Shown: positions 31,230 through 43,147 of the stretch, one piece after another
How the letters are laid out: each line of letters opens with the position of its first letter
Numbering within the stretch: position 1 is the first letter of the stretch
Source: Heliocidaris erythrogramma
Lineage: Eukaryota; Echinodermata; Echinoidea; Camarodonta; Echinometridae
Assembly: GCA_025617745.1 (NCBI GenBank)
Contig: CM046857.1
Location: 22,659,081 to 22,723,080 of the forward strand
Reading direction: 5' to 3'
DNA: 64,000 nt
Notes under the pieces: generated by a model
The model's database searches: none
Told to the model about the DNA's origin: nothing
What the model saw: the letters and a program-made list of their open reading frames with translations, nothing else
Made by a program: the position numbers and the translations under genes

Positions 31230-32380
31230 GCAAAAAATAAAAAGGTCTTCAATTTTGTTGCAATTTGCCGACAAAACTCCAAAGATTCTGAAATTGTTGA
31301 CGGCAAAATTTGATAGGAGTCGTAACCCCCCTCTAGCAACACCCTTTATGGAAAGTAATCACCTCCTCGACAAAAGGAATTAAGACTTTGCATGATAGTA
31401 ATCTGATTAGTGTGTTTAATAAACATCAAATCACAGTTAAAAGCTGCCTATAGGTCAACAAATTTTAGGTGGGGATACCCGACTAAACGCCAACAAAATA
31501 CGAACAGGAAATTTCCACGAACATGACAAAATTAAGCACTAATACCCTCAATATTAGATTTAACAGTCGGAAGGAATTAAAAGCGAATTTGACAGAGCTA
31601 ATCATTTTTTTGGTTTGTTTTTACAACTTTAAAAAAAATTCTTTTCTCTCAAACAAAATTACAAATGAAGTTTAACATTTCATACAAAACTACAAATAAC
31701 TTTTAGACATAAACAACATTACAAGTAAGGTTTCACATAATCATGTCGGGCAAATTCGGGCACCGGTCAATACGAATGCCGAGAGGGCAAGTAAGCAATC
31801 GTCTTTTTTACATGTAATATACGTCCCTCTTCGTTATTTGAAATTGGAGCCGAAATATTACCCGATATCGCTCGCAGTCAATATGAAATAAAAGTAATTA
31901 CATGTCAAGTCTCAAGGATTAGTTTGTTGATCTTGAGCAGGCGAACGATATTTTATAGGCAGCATGGACTGAAGCTTTCGTATCGCGTGTCACATTCGAA
32001 TTATCGTCTGTTGAAGAGCGCCCAAAATCGGGCTATGTAAAATTTCGGTGCACGATTCTGAAGTGGGGCTTGTTTTCTGAAGATTTCGATATTAAATTGG
32101 AATTGGAATGGCAAAGCTGATACTTAAATAGATCATTTCCGTTTGGTGACGACTTAATTAACCTAACCAAACAAATTGACCTTTCGTCATCTAACTGTAT
32201 GGTCAGTTTTTCCGTCAACGACATTAATAACTTTCATTCAATTATACTGTGATCATGATGATGATGTAAATTTCTTTTTCAGTTGAAGAATTTGTCAACA
32301 GCTTCACCAAAGTCTTTATGTGAGGTTTAACACTTTATTGCAACTAATGATGTATATTGATTTGTTGCTAATTTTAGTAT
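31230..32380. other. Intergenic DNA without supported features
   Basis: I see no gene or defined repeat. Confidence 0.5.
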
Positions 32381-32400
32381 ATTTCGTTGTTTCCCCAATC

Positions 32401-32403
<3 letters not shown>

Positions 32404-32436
<33 letters not shown>
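32404..32436 (+). repeat. (CA)n microsatellite
   Basis: About 16 CA units next to the motif cluster at 32453-32612. Confidence 0.95.
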
Positions 32437-32439
<3 letters not shown>

Positions 32440-32452
32440 ACATGGCTTTACT

Positions 32453-32612
32453 TCCGAGGACAAGTATTGTTCCTCTATTGTTCCTCGTCCTCGGACAGTC
32501 GACGGAATAAAGCACAAATTCATTGTTCGACGTTCGAGGACTATTGTCCGGCTTCCGAGGACCATTGTTCTCATGATTTTTTTTTTGTTCTCTGTCCGAA
32601 AATGTCCTCGGA
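32453..32612 (+). repeat. Motif cluster A: TCCGAGGAC words in both orientations
   Basis: TCCGAGGAC occurs at 32453-32461 and 32554-32562, and TTCGAGGAC at 32533-32541. The inverse GTCCTCGGA is at 32487-32495 and 32604-32612. Most are followed by ATTGT. The last pair could form a 9-bp stem with a 41-base loop. It contains GACGGAATAAA and AAATTCATTG, which also occur in cluster B. No protein or known RNA is recognised. Confidence 0.75.
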
Positions 32613-32681
32613 CATACTGCTAAACAGACCCACACACCCACTCACACACACCCATCTATGTTTTCTATTGTTCGAATTTCA

Positions 32682-32812
32682 ACCGATGACTCCACTATTG
32701 TATTGCGTCACAAAATTCATTGACGGAATAAACCTCACCAATTATTGACAACCGATGACCTATTGAATTTACTACCGATGACCCATTGTTCTCTTTGTTC
32801 GATGTCATCGGT
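32682..32812 (+). repeat. Motif cluster B: ACCGATGAC words in both orientations
   Basis: ACCGATGAC occurs at 32682-32690, 32751-32759 and 32774-32782, and its inverse GTCATCGGT at 32804-32812. The layout follows cluster A, including GACGGAATAAA, AAATTCATTG and GACCCATTGTTCTC. The motif differs from A at two positions, and the inverse copy carries both matching changes. A CAC-rich tract separates A from B. Confidence 0.75.
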
Positions 32813-32959
32813 TTTAATGCGTAAACATGTACACACACACACATACAGACGTGTAAAACCATTGAGTATATTACACACATAGTGACACACAAGCTATCTC
32901 TGTGCGAAGCCCCAAGATTGCTGCGAGGGGAGCAGTCGGATGGATTCATGGTATTCATG

Positions 32960-33950
32960 GTATTAGGTATTAGCGTATTAGCGTATGGCAGTCATTATTG
33001 GCGTTCCTTGCAGATATTTACACTGAAATTCACCGGATACCATATAATCTCTTACAAACATACTTTGATACGAGGAGAACAAAATGAGACTATATTTCTT
33101 TCAAATTTCCTGTTTGCTACCAATACAGTACATGAGCTTTATCTTGACATTAGCCGATTTACATGTATAATCATTTTTATATTTGAAGTGCTCTGTTTGA
33201 ATCTGTCACCCCTCTTATCTCACTTTGTGCAAGTTGCAAAGACAAAAATACCCTTTGGTGAAAAGGTGCAAAACATAATTGCAATCGATATGGATAAATG
33301 TGTAGTCTCCTGCCTACTTATTAAACATTGGTAACAACCCCTGATTCGATTCTGAGAGGGCAAAATATCCATTACATATAATTGCCCGAATCCTCGTTTA
33401 CCGATCGTTTTATTCAAAGCGCGTTCATACGATTTGATCCGTGTTACTTTTGGAGGTTTGATTTGCCTCCACATTAATGTTCACAGAAAAAGATAATATC
33501 GAAATCATGAAAGCGAATATGAATACCGATACCAGGTAGGCCCACTCTTCATTTTCACGATTCTTTTTGACGTACAAAGGCTTAGGGGAACAATATTTTG
33601 CCAGGGGAGGGGCCGGATCGAGTGTTGAGGTTCGTTTAGACTATATAGTAACGTGCCCGATTATGTCGTTTCTCCAGTTTCACTACCACTGGCTAAAGCA
33701 CAGATAGATGCTGCTATACCGCTCCTCCTGGTCAGTTTATTTATATGATTTTTTTTTTTGGAATGAAAAGCAATTGTTATATTGCTGTCTATATTTTGGC
33801 GAGCGAATACAGCGACCAAGTAAAACTTGTGACACTTTTATTTTTATGGCATCGGACAACAATGGATGGTATAGGCAACACAGAAGAAAACTACTGCGAA
33901 ACAAAAATGACGTTATGGTTTCTTGAATATTTGAAGTTGCAAAATCCAGT
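32960..33950. other. Intergenic DNA without supported features
   Basis: The 150-codon open frame at 32882-33334 has no domain I recognise and no codon-like bias; nothing else is seen. Confidence 0.5.
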
Positions 33951-33954
33951 AAGG

Positions 33955-33958
<4 letters not shown>

Positions 33959-33992
<34 letters not shown>

Positions 33993-34005
33993 GGGGGGGG
34001 GGGGG
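33959..34005 (+). repeat. (GA)n joined to (G)n tract
   Basis: About 15 GA units followed by 15 G. Confidence 0.95.
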
Positions 34006-34139
34006 TCTGCGCGCCCCGCCTACCCCCTCCCTTTAGTCCAACCTACCACTATCTCCTTTCTATGGATATGCTTGCTAAATCTCAAGAAGCAACAGGATCT
34101 GATTTTTTTTTTCTTGGCCATGTAACGCATTTCCACTCT

Positions 34140-34470
34140 TTTTTTAGTCCTTACAAACGTTGGAACATTTTGCAGTTCCGCATCGAGCGATCCCACCTCG
34201 GGTAGCGCCGGGAAAGTCGTCCTACATTTTTGAGCATCGCCCCCAACGACGCGATAGCCAAAATGAGAGCCAACGTCTGAGGCCAAGTGCCTTTAACCGA
34301 TTAAGCGGCTGATGGCCTTTAATGACATCGCCTACCATCGATCGGTGCCTCCATCTATCCAGGTGTTGTCGATGTCGGGGAGGAAATCGATGGCGCTTGA
34401 GTGGTTCTCACGGAGAGACGGACGATCGAGGATCGAGGGAGGAAAGAACACAAGTCGCGCACGATTTGCA
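34140..34470. other. CpG-richer stretch of unknown nature
   Basis: GC and CpG content rise here relative to the flanks. On the - strand there is an open frame with SLRENHSSAIDFLPDIDNTW that ends before a GTAGGC donor-like word, but no convincing acceptor precedes it. It might be an exon or a GC-rich repeat; I cannot tell. Confidence 0.3.
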
Positions 34471-34502
34471 TGCTGATGTTTTGGTGGGGTTTTTTTTTTT
34501 TT

Positions 34503-34515
34503 GGGGGGGGGGGGG
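34503..34515 (+). repeat. T run joined to G run
   Basis: About 12 T followed by 13 G. Confidence 0.9.
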
Positions 34516-35179
34516 TGGTGTTGTTTAAGATATTGGGATCTAGTCATGCGATTGAGTTGTGAGAGAAACTGTCTAGAAGTTATTCGAAAAGGATGAATAT
34601 GTTGTACATGGGAATGATTGTGTAATGCGAGGTTTTGGAAATGCAAAATACACTTATAATTATAAGCAAAGAGTTGTTGAAAATCATATACCGTCACGGT
34701 GAGAAACACTGCACGCATAGGGTATATTGGAGTTGGAGTTAGTCCAAAGCATAATCCTTTTGATGTGAATATTCAGTATGATATTCTTCAACACTGACGT
34801 GAAAACTAAGAATGACAAATGTCACAGATTACTTTTCACCTTAACCAAACTTCCCATTAAACTACGCTCAGGTGGTCTGATCGGGATGATTTTTTTCCCA
34901 GACCAATAGTTCTGTAAAAAAACGTTGGAAGGCAAGAACATTATTCGACCAGATATCCTCTGTTATTTTCTTCTAAGAGAGTAAAATGGAGTGGAAAGCG
35001 ATATAAGATTAGTAAAGAAACAGGGAGATTGAGAAAGAAAAGAGCAAGAGACTTGGAGTCATAGAGAGGAATTAACTAACCGTGCTAAAAGAGAAAACCC
35101 AAGGGGAATTACAAAATGCGAAAGAATAAAGAAAAGGAAAAAGATAAGTGGGTACAAATGGGTAAGATGAGAAAAAAGT

Positions 35180-35570
35180 GGGTGCGGAGAAAGAGAGAGA
35201 GAGAGTGAGAGAGAGGGAGGGAATGTGAGAGAGGGGGAGGGAGAGGGGAGCGTTTGGGTAAAGAGGGGACATGGATACATGAAAAAGTGACGGCGAAAGA
35301 GAGAGAGAGGGAGTGAGAGAGAGAGAGAGAGATATGACGATGAAAGAGCGAGGGGAAAATAACTGCGGAGAGAGAAGTGATATCTAACATGTCCAAAGAA
35401 AGAGAGAAGACATGAAAAAGAGGAAGTGGATGGCGGAGAGGGAAATCGAATGCAGAGAGACGCTGATTGGGTAAAATCAAGAAAGATAAAGTTTTAAAGA
35501 TAGAGACAGAGAGAGAAAGTAACAGGTGGGGAGAGAAAGGGAGATAGTGAGAAAGACAGATGGAGCAGGG
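35180..35570 (+). repeat. GA-rich low-complexity tract
   Basis: Long purine tract of GAGA, GGGA and GAAA. The Ser/Leu/Pro frames on the - strand are its translation. Confidence 0.9.
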
Positions 35571-36239
35571 TGAAAAGGAGGAATAATACTATCATTTACT
35601 ACCCTCGGGATCTTGATAATTTTCAGAGTTCAAGAAGCGATGTTATCGAGGAAGTTACATTTAATTACTAACCATCGTTCACTGGCTCTCGTCTCAGACG
35701 ACTCATGTGAAATAATATTCTACCCACATTTATGCTTCGGGGGTTTCCCGCGTTTTGTTCAACCCTTTTTTGTTTGGTGTTTTTTTTTTTACATACATCT
35801 CTAGGTAAGTGATGCTTTCCATACAATACAATTACTGCAGCTTTAACTACCCTATAGTATGTCCTGTTATCAAGGTAAATCATCTTACAATGTCTTACGA
35901 GAGCCTGATTAAAGAAGAGGGGCATGACATCGATATTGGCTGAAAAAAATATATAATATTTCTATCATTCATCTGCCGTTCGATGGGGTGGGGGTGGGAG
36001 GGGAGGCACGAGTTGGCACTTAACACACCACTGTACTGTGTGAGTGATCACATTGTTATGGTACTCTCGTAGACCTACATCATATACATGTAAAATTCTA
36101 TATCATTTGACATATCTGCAGTCTTTATCAAAAAGTTTTCAATACATATCTTCGCTTTAAATAAACAAAGGAAAACAAATGGGTAAATCAAGCTCGAATA
36201 CTTGACGGGAATACTAAACAGACAAATTATTCAGTGTTA

Positions 36240-36620
36240 TTATTGATATTGATCACCTGCCTGAAGTAGGTAATGGGTCCTGTCAGAATTGCCAACGTGA
36301 GATTTTCATCACCAGCATCTCGTCCATTCTTAAACAGAAGGTTTCGGGAAAAGGTGAAAAATAAATTTAAGAGCTTTCTCATTCCTTTTATGTCAGTTTG
36401 GAAGAACATCATGCTTCATAGTAAGGTTGCACTTCGAATGTCCCCAAATTCGAAATATGACAAGAAATAGCTGAAGTGTTCGGGACGAACTTTCATGCCA
36501 CACGTGTGTGCAGTCCCGTGTACCCATTACTCTGTGCAGACAGGTTAGATTTTCTTTCTTGTCATTTTGATGATTCCAAAACCTCAAATTATACACCAAT
36601 TCTAATGTAGACACGATTAA
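36240..36620 (-). repeat. Dispersed repeat with CTTCCAAACTGACATAAAG, copy 2
   Basis: Read on the - strand it carries TTTTGGAATCATCAAAATG, AAGTTCGTCCCGAACA, and TTCTTCCAAACTGACATAAA in the order seen at 21125-21480 and 51727-51995. Confidence 0.8.
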
Positions 36621-36624
36621 CCTT

Positions 36625-37585
36625 TCCCAATAATTGCTTTGAGGCAGTTTCTGTCATAATATAATCATGGTAATAGCATGACTAGAACTCTACTTTATTT
36701 TTAAAGTAAGTACTGAGTTCTGGTTAGTCCGACAATTTTTTTTTTAATAGGTATGATCTTTGAAAAATTGTGCCATTAAACTGAGGGAAAATATTACGAG
36801 TCCCATCATCTCTTCAATCATACATGCACACAAGCAAACAAACAAGCAAACAAACAAACAAATTAACAAGAACAAAATACACCGAAAAAGTAAGTGGTCA
36901 TTGTAAGAGAAATACCCTTTTCGGTATTATTTTTTTTCGTTCACGTCCAACCGTATAAAAAAAACCTCTGCTGTGCATAATGTTGATATTGTTTTGTATA
37001 CATTCTCCACAAAATAAATGTCCAATTCTACTCTTTCGTAAATCCTAACAAAAGAAATAATTAAAAAAATTATTAGGCCATAAGCGCGCATTTTCCTACT
37101 TTTGAGGGTGTTCTCAATGGCCGGAAATCTGCTCCAGCCATATTTTTTTTTTTTCCTTCAAAATTTTCTACGATTGTGTATAATTTATTAAAAGCGGGGC
37201 ATATGGGGGTGCGTCTAATTTCTTATCCTGGAAAAGTTAAGAGTACCAAGTGTGAACCTTTAAGTCATGTGTTTATAGATATTACACTGATGCTGCTCCG
37301 GGGATTCAGGCTTGGTAAGATGAAATTTACCCACATCATCGATCAACCTGCTCCCTCGAGCCCAATTATTCTGACAAATATTAGACACCCCTTCTATATA
37401 CATGCAGCGCTTTTTTTCACTTCATAATTTCTACCTGGTATTAAAGTTATAGACCCCAATAACTAAATGGAAGGAAAATACATTCAAAGATTCTTCCTAT
37501 ACCATGCCTACGAGCATTCCAAGAAGCGATGCTTTTAACCCGTAGACTACTGAATTCTCTCTCATAGGTCTATAGTGCAGGGACC
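36625..37585. other. Intergenic DNA without supported features
   Basis: An (AAAC)n patch lies near 36832-36862; otherwise AT-rich and featureless. Confidence 0.5.
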
Positions 37586-37587
37586 AT

Positions 37588-37729
37588 CTGGGGAGCGTTT
37601 CATCAAGTGTTTTGCCAGTGATTTTTACCGACAACTGTTATAAGCTACTGAAATCCTTGCATCTGATTGGCTGTGAGCAAATTTGTCGGTAAAATGACTG
37701 ACAAAACGCTTGAGGAAACAGTCCCCTGG
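37588..37729. mobile_element. Palindromic MITE (GGGAGCGTTTCATCAAG family), copy 2
   Basis: CTGGGGAGCGTTTCATCAAG to AAAACGCTTGAGGAAAC / AGTCCCCTGG. The right end has a few changes relative to copies 1 and 3. Confidence 0.9.
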
Positions 37730-37734
37730 TTCCC

Positions 37735-39490
37735 GTTGGCAAAGGGTTGATGATTGCAAAATATATGAGGAAGAAGAACGAATGTTATGTGAAGAAAGAT
37801 TATGGTTCATGAATACTCACACGACTAATTTAATGATAATTGAAATATTCAGATTATTTACCATTGTGAAATTTAGGATAAGCTTGTCCATTTTGCAATT
37901 TCATTTTATTCAGTAATGAAACAAAATATAATAATGCTTCGTTGAAAAATCATGAAAACATAGTGACACATTGCGACCAAGACTTGAGCTTTGAAATAAA
38001 TATTTCGATGAAGGAATGATGCTGAATATTTTCTCTTCCTAATGTTTTGTTAAACATTGCTCTGGGGATTTAAGTAGTTACTGACTTATCGACATTGCTG
38101 TCTAAGGTAGATGTTGAAAGTCGAGGACATTATCTACGATGATGATAGCAGAGATGACGTTCATTAATTCGGTTGACGATGTCCCACATTTTGTTCATTC
38201 ACGTTGAAATTTAAATAAAGGGTATTGCTGTACGAGGGGCACGAGTTTCACTCGGCCTCAGTTTGCTGGTGGATTGACATGGGGGCTCAACCGGCCCTAG
38301 CCCATTCTGTTGCAACCCAAGTGGCATGTCTAGAGTATTAACCCATGAAATGTGACCCCACCTCCCCCCCCCCCCCTTACAATGAAATATGCATACATTT
38401 CAAAATTGACCCCATTGGTAAAATCAATATTTTTATATTCTTAATTTTCTTGTTTTGAAATCATTTCCACTTCCCTCTACATGCTCGATATAAATCAAAC
38501 AAATACTAGTAATGTACATTTTGAGTTCAGCTATATAGGGCTTTTTTTTCAAAATCGATATTAATATTCATAGGTAAAGGTATAGTGAATGGTGATATCA
38601 AGAAGGCAATATTGCGGGTGACACGAATTTATATCCTAGAAAATTTATTGTTTGACATACTCTTAACAGTATCGTCTTGTTTAGGAGGATGTGTAAAATA
38701 CACAATAGGCCTACTCCTGTGTTCTTTCACGAAACAAGACGATGACCGTTGAATGGTCTAACAACCATCGAGCGGTCCCAATGGAATTAGCAATGCCATT
38801 ACAGAACCTTTGCTGTCAGACGTTATGTTTTTGTCGCAGTGATTGCCTAATCATCTAATGCACGAATACGTGTTTTTTCACTTAGAGACACGTCTAAGTG
38901 CATTGTGTTTTCACGAGTGGATGCATAAATACTTTTATTTCACGCCGAGGTATGTTGGAATTGTTGCATGTTGATTAGCTTGTTGACGCGTACAGTCTTC
39001 GCTGTCCATAAGATGTTAAAATTCACATGTCTGAGATTTATCATACCGCACATTAACATGCGAAAATATTATTTTACTCTGACTGCGCTATCCATACTCT
39101 GTGAGATATGCCACCTAATTGCCTAAGAGGAACGAGGGCGAGGCGTAATGTATCACACACCGTATGGACAGCGAATATGATTCTAATAAAACTAAATTCA
39201 TAAGAGGTTATGGGTAATACAAACGTGAGAACACGACCAACGTTGTGGGTATTTCGTGGAGACGCAACAACATATTCAGGCTACCGACCACTACTACTAC
39301 AGTATACTATTGACCAGGACGAATTATACGCCGTAATGGGCAGCTGATGAAAACGTCAATTTTCCAAGAACTTTGTATCCAAAAATGGATCAAGCGATCG
39401 TTATTTCTCATGGGAAGTATGATGTACATGTAAGTGTAAGCCGTGTTCAGTGCCTGTAACAGTGATATAGCTGAAGATCGTTGATGTGTT
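37735..39490. other. Intergenic DNA without supported features
   Basis: A C run is present near 38365-38379. No gene or clear repeat is seen. Confidence 0.5.
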
Positions 39491-39494
39491 CCTA

Positions 39495-41188
39495 CACTGT
39501 TGGTCATAATGTTAGCATAATTCGTATTTTCATAGTCATCCGTTGATTTAATCATATTTAAAAGCCTAAATAGATAATATTGACCAGATTCATTGATTAC
39601 ATAATGATTTTGTATTGTCGAGGTAAAAGTCGGTCAAGTGAAACATTCCATAACGTGGCCTATCTTATTCTTTGGTGCTATGAAAGGCGGAGCCTCCTTT
39701 CTGCTGTTGTTTTGCTGTCCATTTCGTGCAGAAAGCCTACGTGTGTTAACAGCCCGTTTTCAGAGTTAGCTTGATCAATTCCTACCAAATTTGGTACATT
39801 GATTCCTTACACTATGCCTCGCCCAACGGCACTTGCAATTCGTCAGAGGGTCCTTGCACTCCGACGGAATGGACGGACACAGGCCCAGATTGCAGATATT
39901 CTTGGACTATCGCAGAGTTGTGTGTGTCGCATCCTCAGAAGACATCGAGAGGCGGGTACTTTGAGTCCAGAGAGATCTACAGGTCGACCACGAAGAACAT
40001 CCGCACGGGATGACCGTCAACTGCTGAACATGTGCCGTAGGAACCGAAGAATGCCAGCGAGTCGTCTTTGCCACTTGTGGAGGAGGCACTTCGGAGTGAA
40101 CGTTTCACGGGAAACCGTAAACAGGAGACTTGTCCAACATGGCTACAGAGCTTGGCGAATGACCAAGGTTCCACGTCTCACTGTTCGCCACCGGGTTGCT
40201 CGACTCCAGTGGGCTAGGAGGCACAGGAGATGGCAGCTTGGTCACTGGCGCCATGTAATCTTCACTGATGAAAGCCGGTACATCCTTGACCTCACCGATG
40301 GGAGGCAGAGGGTTCGACGATTGTGGGGCGAGAACCTCCGTAATGACTGTGTCCAGGAAACCAATCAAGCGGGTGGAGGCTCAGTGATGGTATGGGTCGG
40401 AATATGTTATGGCGGAAAAACGCCATTGGCTGCACCTGAAGGAAACGTCAACGCCGTCGTGTACCGCGATATCCTGGAACGCCATTGTCTTCCATACGCG
40501 AGAAGGGTATATGGCAATAACTTTCAGCTCCAAGACGACAACGCTCGATCACATAGGGCACGTCTGGTGAGGGAAATCCTTGACGCAGAGGACGTGCAGC
40601 AGATGCCTTGGCCTGCCTGTTCCCCCGACATGAACCCCCATTGAGCACGCCTGGGATGCATTGGGCCGTGCCATCAATGAGAGAAACAATCATCCTCAAA
40701 ATGTGCAGGAGTTAGCCCAGGCACTGACCGAAGAGTGGGATGCACTGCCCTTGAACACCATCAACAACCTTGTGGACAGTATGCCACGGCGTGTGGAGGC
40801 ACTGGTGCGTGCCAGAGGTGGCCATACCAGGTACTAAGTGACCCAACAAGATTAAAAAGAAGAACACTTCCCTTCAATCATCAAAAGATCCCAAGATTTT
40901 ATTTTTCACGATAAAATTATCATGGTTAAACATTTACCAAAAACGATACATTTTTCCAGGAATCCAAGGTCTGGATTATTGTGTTTGTCAAAAGTGGTTT
41001 AAACCAGTGTATAAAGTTTGTATGAATTAATTTTTGTCTTATATTTTTTATTTCATATGTTGAGAACAGATTTATCAATAAAATCGGTGAAGATATAAGC
41101 TTTATTTTGCAAAAAAATGACTCGTATTGTTGTCAATAGTGTACGAAAGGTAGGAAAAAAAATTATGCTACCATTATGACCAACAGTG
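39495..41188 (+). mobile_element. Tc1-type DNA transposon, nearly complete
   Basis: The left end CACTGTTGGTCATAATGTTA (39495) and the right end ACCATTATGACCAACAGTG (to 41188) are inverted repeats of about 28 bases (they differ at G/T in the middle) and are flanked by the TA target duplication (39493-39494 and 41189-41190). The total is 1694 bases, with one transposase gene inside, the normal size for Tc1 elements. A truncated close relative at 28861-29229 shows that the family has moved in this genome. The element is disabled by a frameshift in its transposase. Confidence 0.95.
39814..40837 (+). pseudogene. Tc1 family (DD34E) transposase, frameshifted
   Basis: The product would be a cut-and-paste transposase of about 340 residues, acting in the nucleus on the inverted ends of its own element. 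I start it at the ATG opening MPRPTALAIRQRV. The N-terminal half has two helix-turn-helix units (RTQAQIADILGLSQSCVCRI and the segment around VSRETVNRRL) joined by a GRPR-type hook (STGRPRR). The catalytic residues are D in VIFTDESRY, D in LQDDNARSH, and E in a downstream NPIEHAWD, with 34 residues between the last two. An extra C in a five-C run (40635-40639) shifts the frame just before that Glu, so the present frame stops at 40644 after SPDMNPH. Downstream the +1 frame continues with EHAWDALGRAINERN to a TAA at 40835-40837. All other coding sequence looks sound, so the break is likely recent, or an assembly error in a homopolymer. Confidence 0.93.
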
Positions 41189-41231
41189 TAGTTGAGCTTT
41201 CAGTGTGCATGTCCCAACTGTTAAGACCTAA

Positions 41232-41448
41232 GGCCCGAATTCACAAAGGAGGTTTGGTTTAAACCCCCTCCTGGGGTTTTTAAGTGTACGTGCGCACGGA
41301 ATCCGATCCAATCATATATTTTCTTTGAGCGCGCGCATGGGCAATGTGCGCTTATTTAAGCAAATTTCAGTACGCTTACGGAGGTTTAAACCATGGTTTA
41401 GGTTTAAACCTCCTTAGTGTCTCAGAGTGTGAAAAATAGGTTTGTGAA
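41232..41448. mobile_element. Palindromic MITE with GGAGGTTTAAACC arms
   Basis: GGCCCGAATTCACAAAGGAG, GGTTTAAACCCC at the left and GGTTTAAACC, AGGTTTAAACCTCC, TTTGTGAA at the right are imperfect inverses. It lies 44 bases from the end of the Tc1 element. Confidence 0.7.
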
Positions 41449-41770
41449 CAATGTAAGGATACAGTGTAGACACCGTGTGTTTACATTGTAAATAGTCTGT
41501 TCAGTTTCTACCTTTACTCTGCGGTCACACTGTGTTGCGTATAAATTATGCTCAGTGATTCTCCCCGTGAACATAGTGTGCCTACAGTGCTATCACGGTG
41601 ATACCACAGTGTTACCGCACTATGTCCCACCCTGGTTGCGCAGTGTTAGCAGCGTGTTTTCACAGTGTTACCATACTGCTTCCACAAGGCTACTACAGTA
41701 TTATCAGAGTTTTACCAAAGTAATACCTCCGTGTTACTACGGTGTTACCACAGTGTCAACACTGTTCCAT
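41430..41770 (+). repeat. Degenerate CAGTGTTACCA-rich tract
   Basis: CAGTGTTACC, GTGTTACTAC, GTGTTACCACAGTGT and similar words recur for over 300 bases. It is the same kind of sequence as at 6786-7320. Confidence 0.6.
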
Positions 41771-42332
41771 TTACAAAAAATAGGGGGAAATTATGTCTTT
41801 ATGCATTTAAAGTACATTTTTACCCAATCAGTACAAGACTCTTATAAAATACTGCTCAGTAAACCATTAGGGGAGTCACAAATATATTTTAAAAGACGAT
41901 ACAATCATATGAATAAAGTATTGCGATGAAATAAAGGAAGAATGCACTCTTTATATAAAACGACGCATTTTGGGGGTGTTTTTTGGACGAAATCAAAGAA
42001 GAAGGGGGTTTAAAAACCCTTCAGATTTACAGTATCCATTTGCCTAAGCGTGCTCGTACATTTGAATTTGCTTGTCTCGCAGTGTTCATTAATTAATTCT
42101 TTCTCTTGAAAATAAGTATGGTTTTATAAATGAATGTGACAGAGACTCTACCCCTAACAAATATAATGAAACTTCAATTTGTGCAAGCATTAATCAACCA
42201 CAAACAAACTAAAAATTATCCCTTAATCGAACCCATTAACTTCGATTCACGTGAATCGACTTGTCATGCTGTCAAGGCTATATATGGTCACAGCAGACCG
42301 TGCGTGTTTTTGCACGTGCGTGGCCGCAGCTG

Positions 42333-43138
42333 AAAGGTTAGTCACAACTGGTCGTGCACCTCCGTGCGTGTGGTCTGCGACGGACTTCGCAGAAAATCCT
42401 TGCGTCGCACGTAAGGATCTGCACTTTTCTTCCAAGCACGCGTAGGAGCACGCAGGACAGGCAAGGAGGCTGTTGGACATGTCCAACAAGCTCTGCTTGT
42501 GGCTACGTCTTCTGATGAACGCACGTGATACGCGCTGCCATCGTGCTTCCTGCATGTACTTCTTGCGACCATCGCTCGGGCACCTTGCGGAGGTCTCACA
42601 AAGCACATGGCTCCATATAGAGTCGTGACGTGTCGTGCGTCGGTTGCACGTAACTATACGGGACTGTACATTCGCCTCCAGAGTTCTTGCAGGTAAGAGG
42701 TAGTATGTTGATGAGGAGGGTGCAAGACGCCCAAGAGGAGGTGCAGAGAGGTGCGCGACTGGTTGTGACCATGACAAAATAAGGACGTACGAATCGCAGG
42801 AGTTTGTCTATATACAGTCGATCGCAGCTGCGGACACGCACGTGCAAAAACACGCACGGATTAGTTGTGGCCATAGCATGAGATCGGCTGTGAGCCAACT
42901 CCTGCGATTCGTACATGTACATGTACGTCCTTCGAAGCACGTGCAGGAAGTACAAATGCTGCGCGTGTCAGGTGCGTTCATCAGAACACGTAGCCACACC
43001 CAGAGATAGCTGGACATGTCCAACAGCCTCCTTACGAGTCCTGCGTGCTTCTACGTGCAGACCCGTGCGTGCAATCCAAGGATTGTCTGTCGCAGACCAC
43101 ACGCAAAGAAGTGCACGACCGGTTGTGACCAACCTTTA
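42333..43138. mobile_element. GC-rich foldback element
   Basis: The left arm (42333-42580) starts AAAGGTTAGTCACAACTGGT and includes GCGTGTGGTCTGCGAC, GAGGCTGTTGGACATGTCCA and TTCTGATGAACGCAC. The right arm (about 42925-43138) is its inverse, ending GGTTGTGACCAACCTTT. Arms are about 80% identical by eye. The 340-base middle has further copies of GCACGTGCAAAAACACGCAC-type sequence. The long open frames on both strands (for example 42247-42777 -) are by-products of the GC-rich arms and contain no domain. Confidence 0.85.
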
Positions 43139-43147
43139 AAAGATCGT

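Noticed and set aside
32882-33334. 150-codon open frame, one of the longest in the window
   Set aside because: I see no recognisable domain, the base composition is unlike the DHCR7 exons, and no splice or promoter evidence was seen. It may be chance.
34332-34718. 128-codon - strand frame including SAIDFLPDIDNTWIDGG
   Set aside because: The C-terminal part looks exon-like, but no good acceptor or homologue could be named. It is kept only as an uncertain region.
42247-42777. 176-codon - strand frame
   Set aside because: It arises from the arms of the GC-rich foldback, and overlapping frames on both strands are equally long.
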